Shown: piece after piece, positions 23,402-34,337 of the stretch
Position numbering within the stretch: the stretch's first letter is position 1
Layout of the letters: each line of letters begins with the position of its first letter
NCBI GenBank assembly: GCA_025642075.2
Contig: JAODUO010000961.1
Location: forward strand, 220,128 to 284,127
Reading direction: 5' to 3'
From: Ridgeia piscesae
Taxonomy: Eukaryota > Annelida > Polychaeta > Sabellida > Siboglinidae
Length of the DNA stretch: 64,000 bases
Position numbers and translations under genes: made by a program
Notes under the pieces: generated by a model
Told to the model about the DNA's origin: nothing
Database searches by the model: none
What the model saw: only the letters and a program-made list of their open reading frames with translations

Positions 23402-25384
23402 ATATACATGGTGCTAATTCTAAAATAAACAAAGGCCTCTATGTTATGCTATTTAAAATAGTTATGTTGGCTACATATATTTGAAGAGGGGGCATGGCTC
23501 ACCCCAATCCCTGAAAATTTGGAGGCTAGACTTTGGACCCATAACTGCTTGCCTGATTCATAGAGTGACAACACGGACTTACGTGCATATAAGTCCGCGG
23601 CACTAGGTCCGTGGCATTAATATTTCCCCTATAGTTCTATTTATATCTATGGTCCGTGGTGACAAGATGCAAATGTTACACGGGTGCCTGTGTAGGACTT
23701 CCCAATCCCACCATTTGGCAAAGAAGTTTGTCATCACTCAAATGGGATCAAATTACACAAATTGCAGGAATCCGCTGGTTCCGCCGTAGGCGATATAAGT
23801 ACCCACCAGGGCGACCAGGCTGCAATCCAAGGGGTGACAGGACAAACAAAAATTAATAATCTATAATGTGCTTGATGGCTAGTGCCTATTAATATATCAA
23901 CACAAAGGTGAAAAATGTGAGCCCGGCATGATGAATATTTACTGAACTAAGATCTAGTTGCGGCCAACCAAGTAATTTATCTAATAATGTTCCACTGGGT
24001 AGTCGGAAGTTTATATAATTTTACTACTAGTGCGATGTAGGGTTTTTAAGAGAGGGGAGTGATCAACCTCGCTATTTGCCTGTAAATTTGTTTTTATGAA
24101 CTGAAAAAGTGGGTGGACATTTCCTATGCTGTCCCATCAGGCTGAAAATTGCAGTAATCCGCCGCTTCGGTCGTAGGCGATAAGCATCAAGCAGGCAAGG
24201 GGTGAATGTGAAACACAAATTTCATAATTTAAAATGTGCTTGATGGTAGAACCTACTAATAATATCAACACAAGGATGCAAACTGATAGAGCACGGCAGC
24301 GGCTCAGCCCGGTGTCACGCTTACATTTTTCCGATCGTTATAAACTTTCCGATTGACGTTTCTGCGCATACGCGATAAATATAAAATCACCAATGTGCAG
24401 CGAAACGATAACACATCTTTGGTATGAATGCCACGGGCTGTTCGTCAAATCTCCTGTGATGATTACTGTGAAGAGTTGCTTAAATGTCGTTCAATACATC
24501 ATGACATCTTTGTTTAAATCACCGCCACGGATTATGGCGGACTATAGTCACGTTTGCTATCAAAACATGCTTCAAAACTTGTTTGCCTCGTGTTAATTTG
24601 CTACAAATAACTTTTTATATATCCTAACGAACAACCCGTAATATTTATACCATAAATGCATTGTCCTTTCGCTGCACATTAATGATTTTACATTTATCGC
24701 GCATGCGCAGAAACGTCAATCGGAACGTCTATAACGCCGAAAAAATGTAAGTGCTACACCGGCATGATGATTATTTACTGAAGTAAGATCAAGTTGCGCG
24801 CTGTGGCCAGTCGATTTCTAATGGGTGGTCGGAACTTCATATCGCGAGTTTATTGTCTAGCTACTAGTCCTATGTAGCGGCTTTTAAGAGAGAGAGAGAG
24901 AAGTGGTGAGTCAGGCTACATGCCCCGCAATTTTTCTGAACTGAAAAGTGGGGGAGGGACAATTCATATGCTGTCCCCCACGTTGGAAAGTGGGGGGACG
25001 CGTCCCCCGTCCCCCACCGACCACCGCCCGTGCTAGAGCCTATAAATAATATCAACACAAGGTTGCAAACTGATAGAGCCCGGCAACGGCGCAGTCCGGC
25101 ATGATGGTTATTTATTAAGTAAGATCAAATTGCGCGGTGTGGCCAGCGAAGCAATTGATCTAGTCGATTTTCTAATGGGTGGTCGGAACTTCATATCGCG
25201 AGTTTATAGTCAAGCTAGTCCTGTGTAGCGGCTTTTAAGAGAGAGGAGTGGTGAGTCAGGCTATATGCCTCGCAATGTTTCTGAGCTGAAAAGTGGGGGG
25301 GGGACAATTGCTATGCTGTCCCACCACGCTGAAAAGTGGAGGGGACGCGTCCCCCCCGTCCCCCACCGATCGACGCCCGTGGGA
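23402..25384. repeat. Unit 2-specific block of about four tandem monomers
   Basis: The block interrupts the intron at a point where units 1 and 3 read gtgctttgcagtggaacaag. Successive monomers of about 290 to 440 bases repeat landmarks: ccggcatgatg, tttaagagag, a G-rich tract near ctgaaaagtggg, and atatcaacacaagg. Monomer edges are near 23480, 23920, 24759, 25094 and 25384. The second monomer is split by the TIR element at 24313-24758. No coding sequence was seen. Confidence 0.7.
24313..24758. mobile_element. TIR element (Ginger-like MITE), copy 2
   Basis: The ends read TGTCACGCTTACATTTTT and, inverted at the other end, TGTAGCACTTACATTTTT, with inverted similarity continuing about 120 bases inward. 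Flanking CCGG is present on both sides (24309-24312 and 24759-24762). A neighbouring monomer shows the empty site gcagtccggcatgatgg. A related element lies at 8399-8867. Length is 446 bases with no ORF, so it is non-autonomous. Confidence 0.75.
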
Positions 25385-25494
25385 ACAAGACTCCAGTGTC
25401 ACACTCCGCCATTGACAATTTCAGCTGTATCGAACGTTCGTTGTAATTTATGCCGAGAGGTTCACAACACCGCATGGACAATGTCGCAACTTAC

Positions 25495-25623
25495 ATTGAC
25501 ACCGCTCTCCTTTGTGGTCGTCGTCACATATGCAGTGAGTGTCCCATGTCCCATCGTTTTTGTATGGGTGACCCTTGAACACGCACTTGTTACCGTGGCA
25601 TTGCGAACGGCAAGGATCGAACG
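25495..25623 (-). CDS. EGF-like exon D, unit 2
   Basis: This 129-base phase 1-1 exon has acceptor ttttag and donor GTAAGT. It encodes FDPCRSQCHGNKC, GHPYKNDGTWDTHC, CDDDHKG and ERCQ. It is two codons shorter than units 1 and 3, in the first inter-cysteine loops. All six cysteines remain. Confidence 0.88.
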
Positions 25624-26039
25624 CTAAAACCAGATGTGTCAAGTTAATTTCATGTGCATATATAACTAGCAACGTTGGTTCATCAGCGGTTCAGCATGCC
25701 TTCCGTTCTGCCGTTGTTCTCGTCGGTTGTGGATTAACAAATAAGCAATACAGGCACGTGTCTAGAACACACGAAGTTAAGCAGCTCACGAAAATAGCCG
25801 AGCATTATATTTGCAGACTGACTGTTACGGAAAGCGAAACCCAGCTAATAAGACAAGAGGTAGTACATTTGATGAATCCGTACCTACCTTGATTTCGCTG
25901 TTACAACTACAATTATTGCCTAAGTTGTATATCATAGTGCCTTTCTTCAAATACGTTCCGAACATATTGTGTCTGTGTACATTTGAGTATTATTACGATA
26001 CACATAGTCATTGTTTACAATGTAATTCTTTTCTTAGTA

Positions 26040-26236
26040 ATATAGTTTTTTTAGAGTGACGGCGACCAGTTTACTTGTTTTAATTATTAGCACACTTTGG
26101 AAAATTAAACACATTTGTTACAGCCTTATTTGGGTCCACTGTCACCCTGGAATTGTATTTTATTTGTTCGATTCCTAAGATTGTTTATGTTGTATGTAAT
26201 TATACAATTCAAAATAAAGATTGATTGATTGATACA
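26040..26236 (+). mobile_element. LINE 3' tail with TTGA repeats
   Basis: The sequence ends aaaataaagattgattgattgatacac, a short tandem repeat after a polyadenylation-like signal, as in 3' termini of many CR1/L2/RTE-like elements. No coding part remains. It sits in the D-E intron of unit 2 beside a long (TA)n tract. Confidence 0.5.
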
Positions 26237-26239
26237 CAC

Positions 26240-26472
26240 ACACACATATATATATAAATATACATTTGTATGTGTATTTATATGTATACCAGGCACCCGT
26301 CACTTTCCTGTGCCATGACAAATTGATATAGAAGTTAACATATCACTATTTGTATTTACACACAGATATATATATATATATATATATAAATATAATATAT
26401 ATATCATCCCCTAATATATATATATATGTTATATATAGCATACATTATATATATATATATATATATAGTTAT

Positions 26473-26525
<53 letters not shown>
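26240..26525. repeat. (TA)n-rich tract
   Basis: Several (TA)n runs with short interruptions lie between an inverted copy of the conserved intron block start (26285-26364) and the block itself (26562 onward). Confidence 0.9.
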
Positions 26526-26561
26526 CATATTATGTATATATGTGTGTGTATGTGTGTGTGT

Positions 26562-26850
26562 GTGGGTGTAAATACAAATAGATATATGTTAATTTCTATT
26601 AACTTCTATGTCACTCTAACAAGGCTTAGGAAAGTGACGGGTGCCTGCAGACCTAGAATTCTAAGCCCCACTCTGGTTCTGATCGCGCTCTCTCTATTCT
26701 TGACACCGTGTTGCTGGAGATTGGAAGCGAATATCCCGGGGATTTACTTGCGTTCCCGGAGACGCATTAAAACCCCGGCATTCTCATGGACTTCCGGAAG
26801 AGCTGGAGGGTATTCGTATGCACTCGCATTATTTATAATGCGGTTGTATA
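26562..26850. repeat. GC-richer intron block, copy 2
   Basis: Same sequence as 14345-14630, including aggaaagtgacgggtgcc and cttccggaagagctgg. In this unit the first 75 bases or so are also present inverted on the far side of the (TA)n tract, giving an inverted-repeat pair. Confidence 0.7.
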
Positions 26851-26941
26851 CATATGTACCAATGTATAATATTTACTTGGAAATCTTAGGAAATATAAGG
26901 GAACCAAGTGAATAAATCCACCAAGAGCAGCTTGTACTTAC

Positions 26942-27052
26942 TTTCGCATCTCTCACCATGAAAATGCTTGGGACATAAGCACGTGGGATTGGACCCTCTT
27001 GCTATGCACGTACCATTAAATAGGCATTGGTATGTCTTACACGGTGGAAAAT
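26942..27052 (-). CDS. EGF-like exon E, unit 2
   Basis: This 111-base phase 1-1 exon encodes DFPPCKTYQCLFNGTC, CLCPKHFHG and ERCE. It is nearly identical to unit 1 and retains the NGT sequon. Donor GTAAGTAC. Unit 3 has lost this exon by deletion. Confidence 0.9.
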
Positions 27053-28233
27053 CTGGATATATAGAAACAAACAAACAAACATACAATTAGCGGATTTTGT
27101 CCACTTATTACCTACTACTGAGTCTATTCCTCGACTTTATCGACCGTGTATATTATTATATGTTTCAAAACATTCAAGAACTGTGCATAACTTGAAGATG
27201 TATTAGCCAACAAACTTGTGCCGTTGTTATTTTTTTGTGTCACTAATGATTCGTTCAGTTTTATTGACATTAAGTTTCAATTTACTTGTTCTATCCACAA
27301 ATAGTTATCAGAGAGGCAGTCAATAAAATTTGACAAAGATGTATGTCTATTCGTTGGTGAAAGTGATTTATAAACCTGTGTGTCGTCTGCACATAAATGA
27401 TGGATTAAGTTGTGTTTTGTTTAGTAGTGACTTTTATTGGTCTGAATCCGAAGGTGTCTAAGGACGCGTTGTAGAATAATGACATGATCAAATGTACGAA
27501 ACGCATCAGAAAGATCTAGCAAGGAAATCAAAGTAAATGTTCTATTATCTATGTCGAATAATATATCATTGCGCGTTTTAAGAAGAACCCACTCAATTGA
27601 ATTAGTTCGCTTTTATGTAGATTGTAGATCATATGACAAATGTTGAGAATAAATATCTTAATGGAAACGATTTCCCAATACCTTCAATATAAAGCAGAGA
27701 TCAGAAATAGATCGATTATTTTAGTAAATGTGTCTACGATTTTTTAGAAGAAGATTAACCGGAGTTTGCTGGAAATAACCAGGAACAGCACCACCCTGTA
27801 CTGACTTATTTATAATAGTTGTAATAGGAATGAGATCATCAATGCAATGTTTTAGTAGAAATGTTGGAAAAGGATAGGACCACCTGATTTATTTGGACAC
27901 TTTAGAATTGTAATACGAACTTCACTAGTAGTTGTGGTCAATTTTGCCTTTGACATCATATGACTACATATAGATAGCGGGATCGATCTGTTGGGAACGA
28001 GTTCGTCGCCAAATTCATTCAAAGAATACATACATAAATTTACTATACTGTGTAAATTGTCTGTGTACCTGAAACAACCAATTGCCGACTGTAGAAATCG
28101 TGAGAAAACAGAGATACGTCACAATCACATATATTGAAAATAATTGTCGACTGCATGAAACCACGATGTCAATAGCCATTACAGCTATCTCCAGAGTACT
28201 GTGGTGTTATTTTGTATTCAACTAAAGACTCAC

Positions 28234-28335
28234 TTTCGCAGTTTGCTCCCTCGAAATTACGTGTGCATATGCAAATATAACCTCCAGCAGTTTCTTTACA
28301 TGTAGCCCCATTCATACATGGACTGGACAGGCATT
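28234..28335 (-). CDS. EGF-like exon F, unit 2
   Basis: This 102-base phase 1-1 exon encodes [26 protein letters not shown] and ANCE, with acceptor attcttgttgtag and donor GTGAGT. It is the canonical compact EGF that follows the kringle. Confidence 0.92.
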
Positions 28336-28463
28336 CTACAACAAGAATTATTGTTTGTTGATATTGAATCTTGCCACCTCCCCACACACACTTATGGAAC
28401 AAAAAGTATATTTACATTTTCAATATTAGTTTTCTAAATATATATTTGATAATATCATGACAC

Positions 28464-28518
<55 letters not shown>

Positions 28519-28616
28519 AATATTATATATATATATATAATGTTAATTAACAACGTCAGAGGATAACAATGTTTTTATCTCAAAATAAGTATATCTAAAA
28601 TTAGTTGCAAACTTAC

Positions 28617-28773
28617 CTTTACCTTTACAGAATGGTATCTTACAGTATTCCCAACGCTTTTTATGATTTGTTGTGAAGCACCAAGGCGCTGCCTTGCTGC
28701 TGCACTCGCCTGAGCCCCATAAGTTACGGCAGTAGTTGCCTGGTTCTTCAGGGTTGCAGCTGTGACTTTGTGG
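28617..28773 (-). CDS. Kringle second-half exon (K2), unit 2
   Basis: This 157-base exon runs phase 0 to 1 with donor GTAAGT. It encodes [33 protein letters not shown] and KIPFC. It pairs with K1 at 30490-30599, which ends in phase 0, to give a complete kringle. Confidence 0.93.
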
Positions 28774-28834
28774 CTAGGGAAGGGAAATGTAAAATCATAC
28801 GAGTGTCCGGTGCGAAATACATTGATTTTGTAAT

Positions 28835-28837
<3 letters not shown>

Positions 28838-28909
<72 letters not shown>

Positions 28910-28929
28910 GCGTGTGCGTGTGTGTGTGC
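28838..28929. repeat. (GT)n microsatellite with GC variants
   Basis: GT repeats with several GCGT interruptions lie just 5' of the unit 2 K2 exon on the minus strand. The unit 3 counterpart is the pure 202-base tract at 37619-37820. Confidence 0.95.
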
Positions 28930-30261
28930 TGTTGGTAGCACATCTATTCGTTATATTAGTCAGATTCGTTATGTATTTTCTTAGTATTTTTGAGATTTGT
29001 AAACCTATGCATTCGCTTAAACCTTACAACATAATAAATTTGAATACCAATGTAAAATAAATTAAGCGCATATATGACGGCCATCTTAATAAGGCGGACT
29101 AAATGTCATCATGTGTAAGCTACACTACCCTGCACCTTAAGATCTTATGGTCAGCTTTAGCTATTTGATGCATGCAATTCAGACATAAGTGTCCCCATTG
29201 GTAGATCTCAAAACGGCCGCCACGTATGCAGTGTAAATGTTGGTTTTCAGATTCAGATTTATATGATGCAATTTATCTTTTTTCTTTTGTTCAGTTTGTT
29301 CTACTTACAAAACAACAATATGTCTATCTCATTTTTTCCTCATAATCACCCATGGAAGCATTTATGCAATTACTTTCAGTGCATATGCGTTGCTTCGACG
29401 GTTTAGGTCTATCCATGGCTAAATATCGTCAGCACTGCCCCGGGTTTAAGAAGACGACGGTCGGCGACGTTTTGTTGGATCTGGTTCCATCAACTGGTGA
29501 TATATACCTACTTCATAATTACTTGTTGACCACATATTTAGGTCTACGCAGCTGCTATATGTCACGCCAACTGAACGAAGACTCGAAGTTGTTACCCCGC
29601 GGTGACGTCGCAGGAAGATGACCGGCCTCAGCAGAGACCTAGAATGCCGCGCGCTTATTGGCCAAACCATGCCAAACTAACCCGTCACCGATTTAGATGG
29701 CGGCGTCTAGGCCATCATGGATTTCGTTAGAATATTAGACTTTAAAGTCATATTCTGAGTAAACCGCTGACGTTAACACAATTAGTATATGGGGAAATGT
29801 TTACTTTGTATAAACTCTATTAAGTGTATGACACGAAACCGTTGCCTTTTTTTGCTCTTTAATGTTCATTACCATTAGCCAATCGCCACGCCACACACAC
29901 ATCACTCTTTCTTACCTAAAACGAACTCTTCCAAATAAATATATGAGATAGACATCTTGTATACTAAGGACCATACTACGTTACACCATGAAATTATGGT
30001 GGCTCCTATGACAGCGACATTATTGTGTTAATAGGAGCTACCGACCCCAGTTTATAAATGTTATGATTGTGGGTTTTTATTTTGGTACAACAAGAATTAC
30101 TATAAGTGCACACATTTGTATGTATTGTAGACCTACTGTATAGACTTATATTACTATGTGAACATGATATACTATGTGTGTATGTATGCTTGTATAAATG
30201 TACTAACGAAATTGATGTACTTTCAACAAATCCTATACCTACTTGGGGTCAATAAATATTA

Positions 30262-30470
30262 TGGGTATGGGTATGTTAGTGTGGTGAGACCAGTTTTAGA
30301 ATATGCATCTCCTGTACGGCACATAAACTTGTCCCAATAGTTGTCTGACAATATTGAAGTTATACAAAAATTGCATTAAAATGTATCTTCCTGGATTTGG
30401 TTACGCGGAGATACTTAAACTGGATACGTTGAATGTAAGACGGGACAGCATTTGTCAAAAAATATTTCTC
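30262..30470 (+). mobile_element. LINE RT C-terminal remnant, unit 2
   Basis: The remnant reads VRPVLEYASPV, then the region around ggttacgcggagata. It matches 18618-18800 of unit 1 and breaks off near the K1 exon. It shows that this LINE was in the intron before units 1 and 2 separated. Confidence 0.75.
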
Positions 30471-30489
30471 TTCTCAGACGTCTGCTTAC

Positions 30490-30599
30490 ACTGGTTGTAG
30501 ACCAATATTGGCATTGTTTGCCGGATTCAGTTCGGTTTTTAAAAGCTGTGTAGTCATGTCCGTCTTTGGTGGTGAGACAGTTCAGCGGAGCTTTATAAA
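30490..30599 (-). CDS. Kringle first-half exon (K1), unit 2
   Basis: This 110-base exon (phase 1 to 0) has acceptor tttatgattgcag and donor GTAAGC. It encodes YKAPLNCLTTKDGHDY, FKNRTESGKQCQYW. The C...DG..Y...C..W pattern is the N-terminal half of a kringle. It is intact and open, in contrast to the unit 1 copy. Residues upstream of the acceptor are intronic. Confidence 0.9.
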
Positions 30600-30777
30600 C
30601 TGCAATCATAAAGATATTTCTTTTACCGTCAACATATATCAAAGTCACTAGATATTATATTCGCCTAGCGTGAAGAGACACGTATTTAATGATTTACTTT
30701 ACTGTTTACTCTGTCTGCCAATTTGTATGTTTCGAAATCCAGCTGTATATTAGGTTCATCAATACCCAATTGCAGTC

Positions 30778-31023
30778 GGACGGACGGACGGACGGACGGA
30801 CGGACGGACGGACGGCGGACGGACGGACGGACGGACGGACGGACGGACGGACGGACGGACGGACGGACGGACGGACGGACGGACGGACGGACGGACGGAC
30901 GGACGGACGGACGGACGGACGGACGGACGGACGGACGGACGGACGGACGGACGGACGGACGGACGGACGGACGGACGGACGGACGGACGGACGGACGGAC
31001 GGACGGAGGGAGGGAGGGAGGGA
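30778..31023. repeat. (GGAC)n then (GGGA)n tetranucleotide array
   Basis: About 57 GGAC repeats with a single interruption near 30813 are followed by about five GGGA repeats. The flanks (ttcatcaatacccaattgca and tagtattgtcattaag) match unit 1, where the same interval holds (GT)n and GA-rich repeats. Open frames in several frames here are repeat artefacts. Confidence 0.97.
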
Positions 31024-31529
31024 ACAATTAGTATTGTCATTAAGTGCATTTAATATCGGGATTGGAACATTCCTATTGTGATAATTTCATTGTAGCACGT
31101 CACATTACTGCTGAAGTTCAAATGGCGTTCCGGGTTGAATCTTGTTACTGCAACGGTCTTAGAATGAAATATATAACGACGCAGTCTGATGTTAGCAGGC
31201 GTTAACAATGCGCTGAGCTGATCACTTTTTCAGCTTGTTTGAAGAAGTACCGCCGTATGAATGGGTCATACAATTAACTACTTTCTAGTGTGTTTCTATT
31301 CAGGACGATGGATTTTCAATATTATTTACATTCTAGTTGTTCTTGTCGCCAGCACGCTATATCCTGTATCATGTGGAATGCTTATTAATTTTAACGGTTT
31401 CTCTTTGGTTAATTAACATACCAGTAACAACTTAAATCTACTGTCACAACACATTCCACTGTCTGTATATCCACGTGTTTTTTTTATAAAAGAATATGAC
31501 TGTTTGGAAAACGAAATGATTTGAATAAA

Positions 31530-31754
31530 TCAGTGAGAAATAAAAAATAAACATCCATAAAATAAAAACATGATCGTCTCATTGGTACCGTCCAGTAGCA
31601 TGTATAGATGCGGTTTGCATCCTTGAGTTACTGGGGGCATGAAGCTGGAAGATATCTTCGACGAAGTGCTGTCGATCTTCTCGGTCGTTCGATTGTTGTT
31701 TATCAGATAAGACACAGGTATTGTACAGGTGCCATTTGTTTCGAGGCGATCCAC
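31530..31754 (-). pseudogene. PAN-like second-half relic at the unit 2/3 junction
   Basis: This is a homologue of the 20678-20885 relic: DRLETNGTCTI, LINNNRTTEKIDS and LYMLLDGTNET. Relative to unit 1 it has a 1-base loss near IDSTS and a 1-base gain before KPHLYM, so the central residues differ while the ends stay in register. Its upstream part is missing or deleted. It is probably not a functional terminal exon. Confidence 0.4.
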
Positions 31755-32025
31755 TTCAAAGCCAATTTTGCCCTCTGAGTAATAGGTAATATGACCTTAG
31801 CAGTTTATGAAAGTACTTATACACATTGAAAACATAGGAATATGGCGTGTGTGTATGTGTGTACTCGCGCACGAGATTGCATGGATGCGCATATATGAGA
31901 AATATGTTAACGTAATTCTCGCAAACTTAAGACTACAACGCAAATGGTGTCAGCCTGACTAATACGACTGTTGCAATATTTTCATCACGTCACATTATGT
32001 TTCATCAACGCTGTCTTGTACTCAC

Positions 32026-32167
32026 TTTCGCAGTTCTCGCCGACATAGCCTCGGACGCATTGACATTCTAAGGCGGGGATATAATGTCCAGTATCGTTGA
32101 ACTTCGGAACTACACTTGCACGACCCTCCATTCAAGCACGGACTGCTATTGCAACCTGTTCTGTCAA
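32026..32167 (-). pseudogene. EGF-like exon A, unit 3, frameshifted
   Basis: The exon has intact splice sites and starts normally ([15 protein letters not shown]), but it is 142 bases long where units 1 and 2 have 141. The extra base is in the plus-strand string tacacttgcacg, against tacattgcacg in unit 2. Codons after the third cysteine are shifted and the last EGF cysteines are lost. The exon ends in the wrong phase for anything downstream. Confidence 0.8.
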
Positions 32168-33225
32168 CTGTACAAGAAGACGTAGAAGGGCATGTAGGTG
32201 ACCATCGGAACTTGGCGGAATTTAAGGATAATGCACATTTAACAGTAAACCTGTTATTATTTTGTTCTTGAATTAGTTTCAAGTGTAGATGTGTGCACGT
32301 CCTAAACCTCGAAAGATTCAACAAGCGGGACTGTTTCGAAATAATTACAACTTTACGAATCTCTATGCGCACAGGCGACCAGAACGAATGTGACTAAAAG
32401 CAAACTAAAACATTTAAATTGATGTTTTTCTTTAACTAGATATTTCTGTAAACATATTATGTGGAATACGTGTGATAACCGTACTCTAAGTTGAATAAAC
32501 ACAACTATTGTTCATTGCTTTTATGCTGATTTTGTGTGTGTGACGAATTACACTCTACTAAGCAAAAACCTGTTGTAGTTGAAGTATGGTAATTATATCA
32601 TATGTCAACTACAACATATAAGAATGCGTAACAATGAATAATTACTTGATTCGATTGGATACTAAAAGAATACCACATAATAACTACTACAAATAAGAAA
32701 ACACTTTCTTAAAACAATGTAAATAAATCATATATTAGTCACATTAAAACAAGGACGTTCTGATAGATTTTACGACAACATATTCATAAAACTGTAACGT
32801 TTTTGAAAATGGTCACACTTTGGAACCGTTTGTGGTTTTGTTAGTACACACATCTACCTTTACAGGAAATACATATAACGGGACAATAATTAAAGGTTTT
32901 CTTTTAAACATTAATTTCTGCAATTAGTACAATTACAAAAATATGCAGCCTGTTATAAAGATGCAACTCCTATGATAAATGAACTCGCATAATAATGCTG
33001 TGCTTATGCTGCCGAAACTGGACAATTGCGAAGTGTACAGGATTTCGTTTGCAATAAAACTATTCAATGCATACCAATTCTTCATTGACCATTCTGTAAG
33101 TTGTTTAAATACGTATTAGTAAGGAGCAAGATGTATCATAGATATATACACCGAAAACGTACACACACACTGATATAGATTACAACTAAGATTTGATTCA
33201 AAAAGGGTTTCCATAACATACGTAC

Positions 33226-33330
33226 ATTGACAACGTAGGCCGAGTATTCCATCGGGACAATCACAATAGTAATCCGAACCATAGCCTGTACACGTTCCGC
33301 CATTTTCACACGTAGACTTTTGGCATGGGA
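33226..33330 (-). CDS. EGF-like exon B, unit 3
   Basis: This 105-base phase 1-1 exon encodes VPCQKSTCENGGTC, SDYYCDCPDGILG and LRCQ, with donor GTACGT. It is intact, with six cysteines. Confidence 0.9.
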
Positions 33331-33644
33331 CTTGCAGCATGAAACACATACAAATATTGTGACTTCAAATGTACACACGAGAGAAAACAAACGTAGTAAC
33401 TTTATTTGTACATGACTATGCAAACGTGTGCGCAATCGGCGTAGCGATTTCATAAATATAAAGACCTATTCATGTGTTGTGTTCGGGCGTGCGCTTATAT
33501 GTGACGAATGTGTGCGTGCCTGCATGTTTGCAAACGTGTGTGCGTGCGTGCGAGTGTGTGTGTTTAAGTGTGACTGTGTAAACCTTTCTATTCGCGCGCA
33601 AAAACATTCTAGAATCTACATTAAAGGCATAGTTTGTAGCATAC

Positions 33645-33866
33645 CATCACAGTCGTAGCAATCAGGCGATTTATAACGGCACTGCCTCTCTATTGTGTCA
33701 AAGCCCCAATATGCCTTGTCTGGACATGACTTTATTTCCCTGTGTTCGTCATGACATACTACGTATTTTCGGCAATCTGAACACAAAGCGTACACCCCAT
33801 CCTTTGTGTTAGTGCAGTCTTGCAGGCAGTATTTTTGGACAAGGGAATGACACATGTACAAACGAT
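33645..33866 (-). CDS. Chitin-binding type 2 (CBM14) exon C, unit 3
   Basis: This 222-base phase 1-1 exon encodes DGVYALCSDCRKYVVC, EIKSC, AYWGFDTIERQC and KSPDC, with the exact cysteine spacing of units 1 and 2. It is the best-preserved module across the units: same length, no frame damage. Confidence 0.86.
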
Positions 33867-34202
33867 CTGAAACAGACCAAACTTTTAGTTAGAGCCATCT
33901 ATTGCTCTCTGTCGACAATAACCCTGCAAAGGGTGTTCGAAAGTAAATATAAAACATATATTTATGTACAAAAGTCTGCAGTTGTTGAATGCACACTAGA
34001 TATATGAATTCACCGTTGTTCGCGTAATTAGGTCACAGCATAAGTGCTTTGCAGTGGAACAAGACTCCAGTGGCACACTCCGCCAGTGACAATTTCTTAT
34101 CATTATTTGTATCTTCAGCCTGACGCAAGGATGTCTCGAATGTTCGTTGTAATTTATACCGAGAGGTTAACAAAACACCACATGCAGCACGTCTCAACTT
34201 AC

Positions 34203-34337
34203 CTTGACACAGCTCTCCTTTGTGGTGCCCGTCACATAGGCAGTGAGTGTCCCATTTCCCATTGTTTTTGTATGGATGACCTTTGAACACGCACGTTCTG
34301 TTACTGTGGCACTTTATCGAACGGCAAGGATCGAACG
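34203..34337 (-). CDS. EGF-like exon D, unit 3
   Basis: This 135-base phase 1-1 exon encodes FDPCRSIKCHSNRTC, GHPYKNNGKWDTHC, CDGHHKG and ELCQ. Its donor is GTAAGT after CAAG (units 1 and 2 have CAAT). Six cysteines are kept. Confidence 0.88.

Larger units (their letters stand above)
21208..31763 (-). repeat. Tandem segmental duplication, unit 2
   Basis: The unit begins at tgcattttgccctgttgag and repeats the unit 1 layout with the same exon lengths, except EGF D (129 bases, not 135) and the intact K1 (110). It contains a unit-specific insertion of about 2 kb at 23402-25384 between CBM14 and EGF D. Confidence 0.85.

Noticed and set aside
30778..31023. CRISPR-like regular array
   Set aside because: Simple tetranucleotide repeat without spacers, in an animal genome.
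30686..31081. Long PSVR/GRTD repeat ORFs in several frames
   Set aside because: A 4-base (GGAC)n repeat read in any frame gives a 4-residue repeat; no flanking coding signal.
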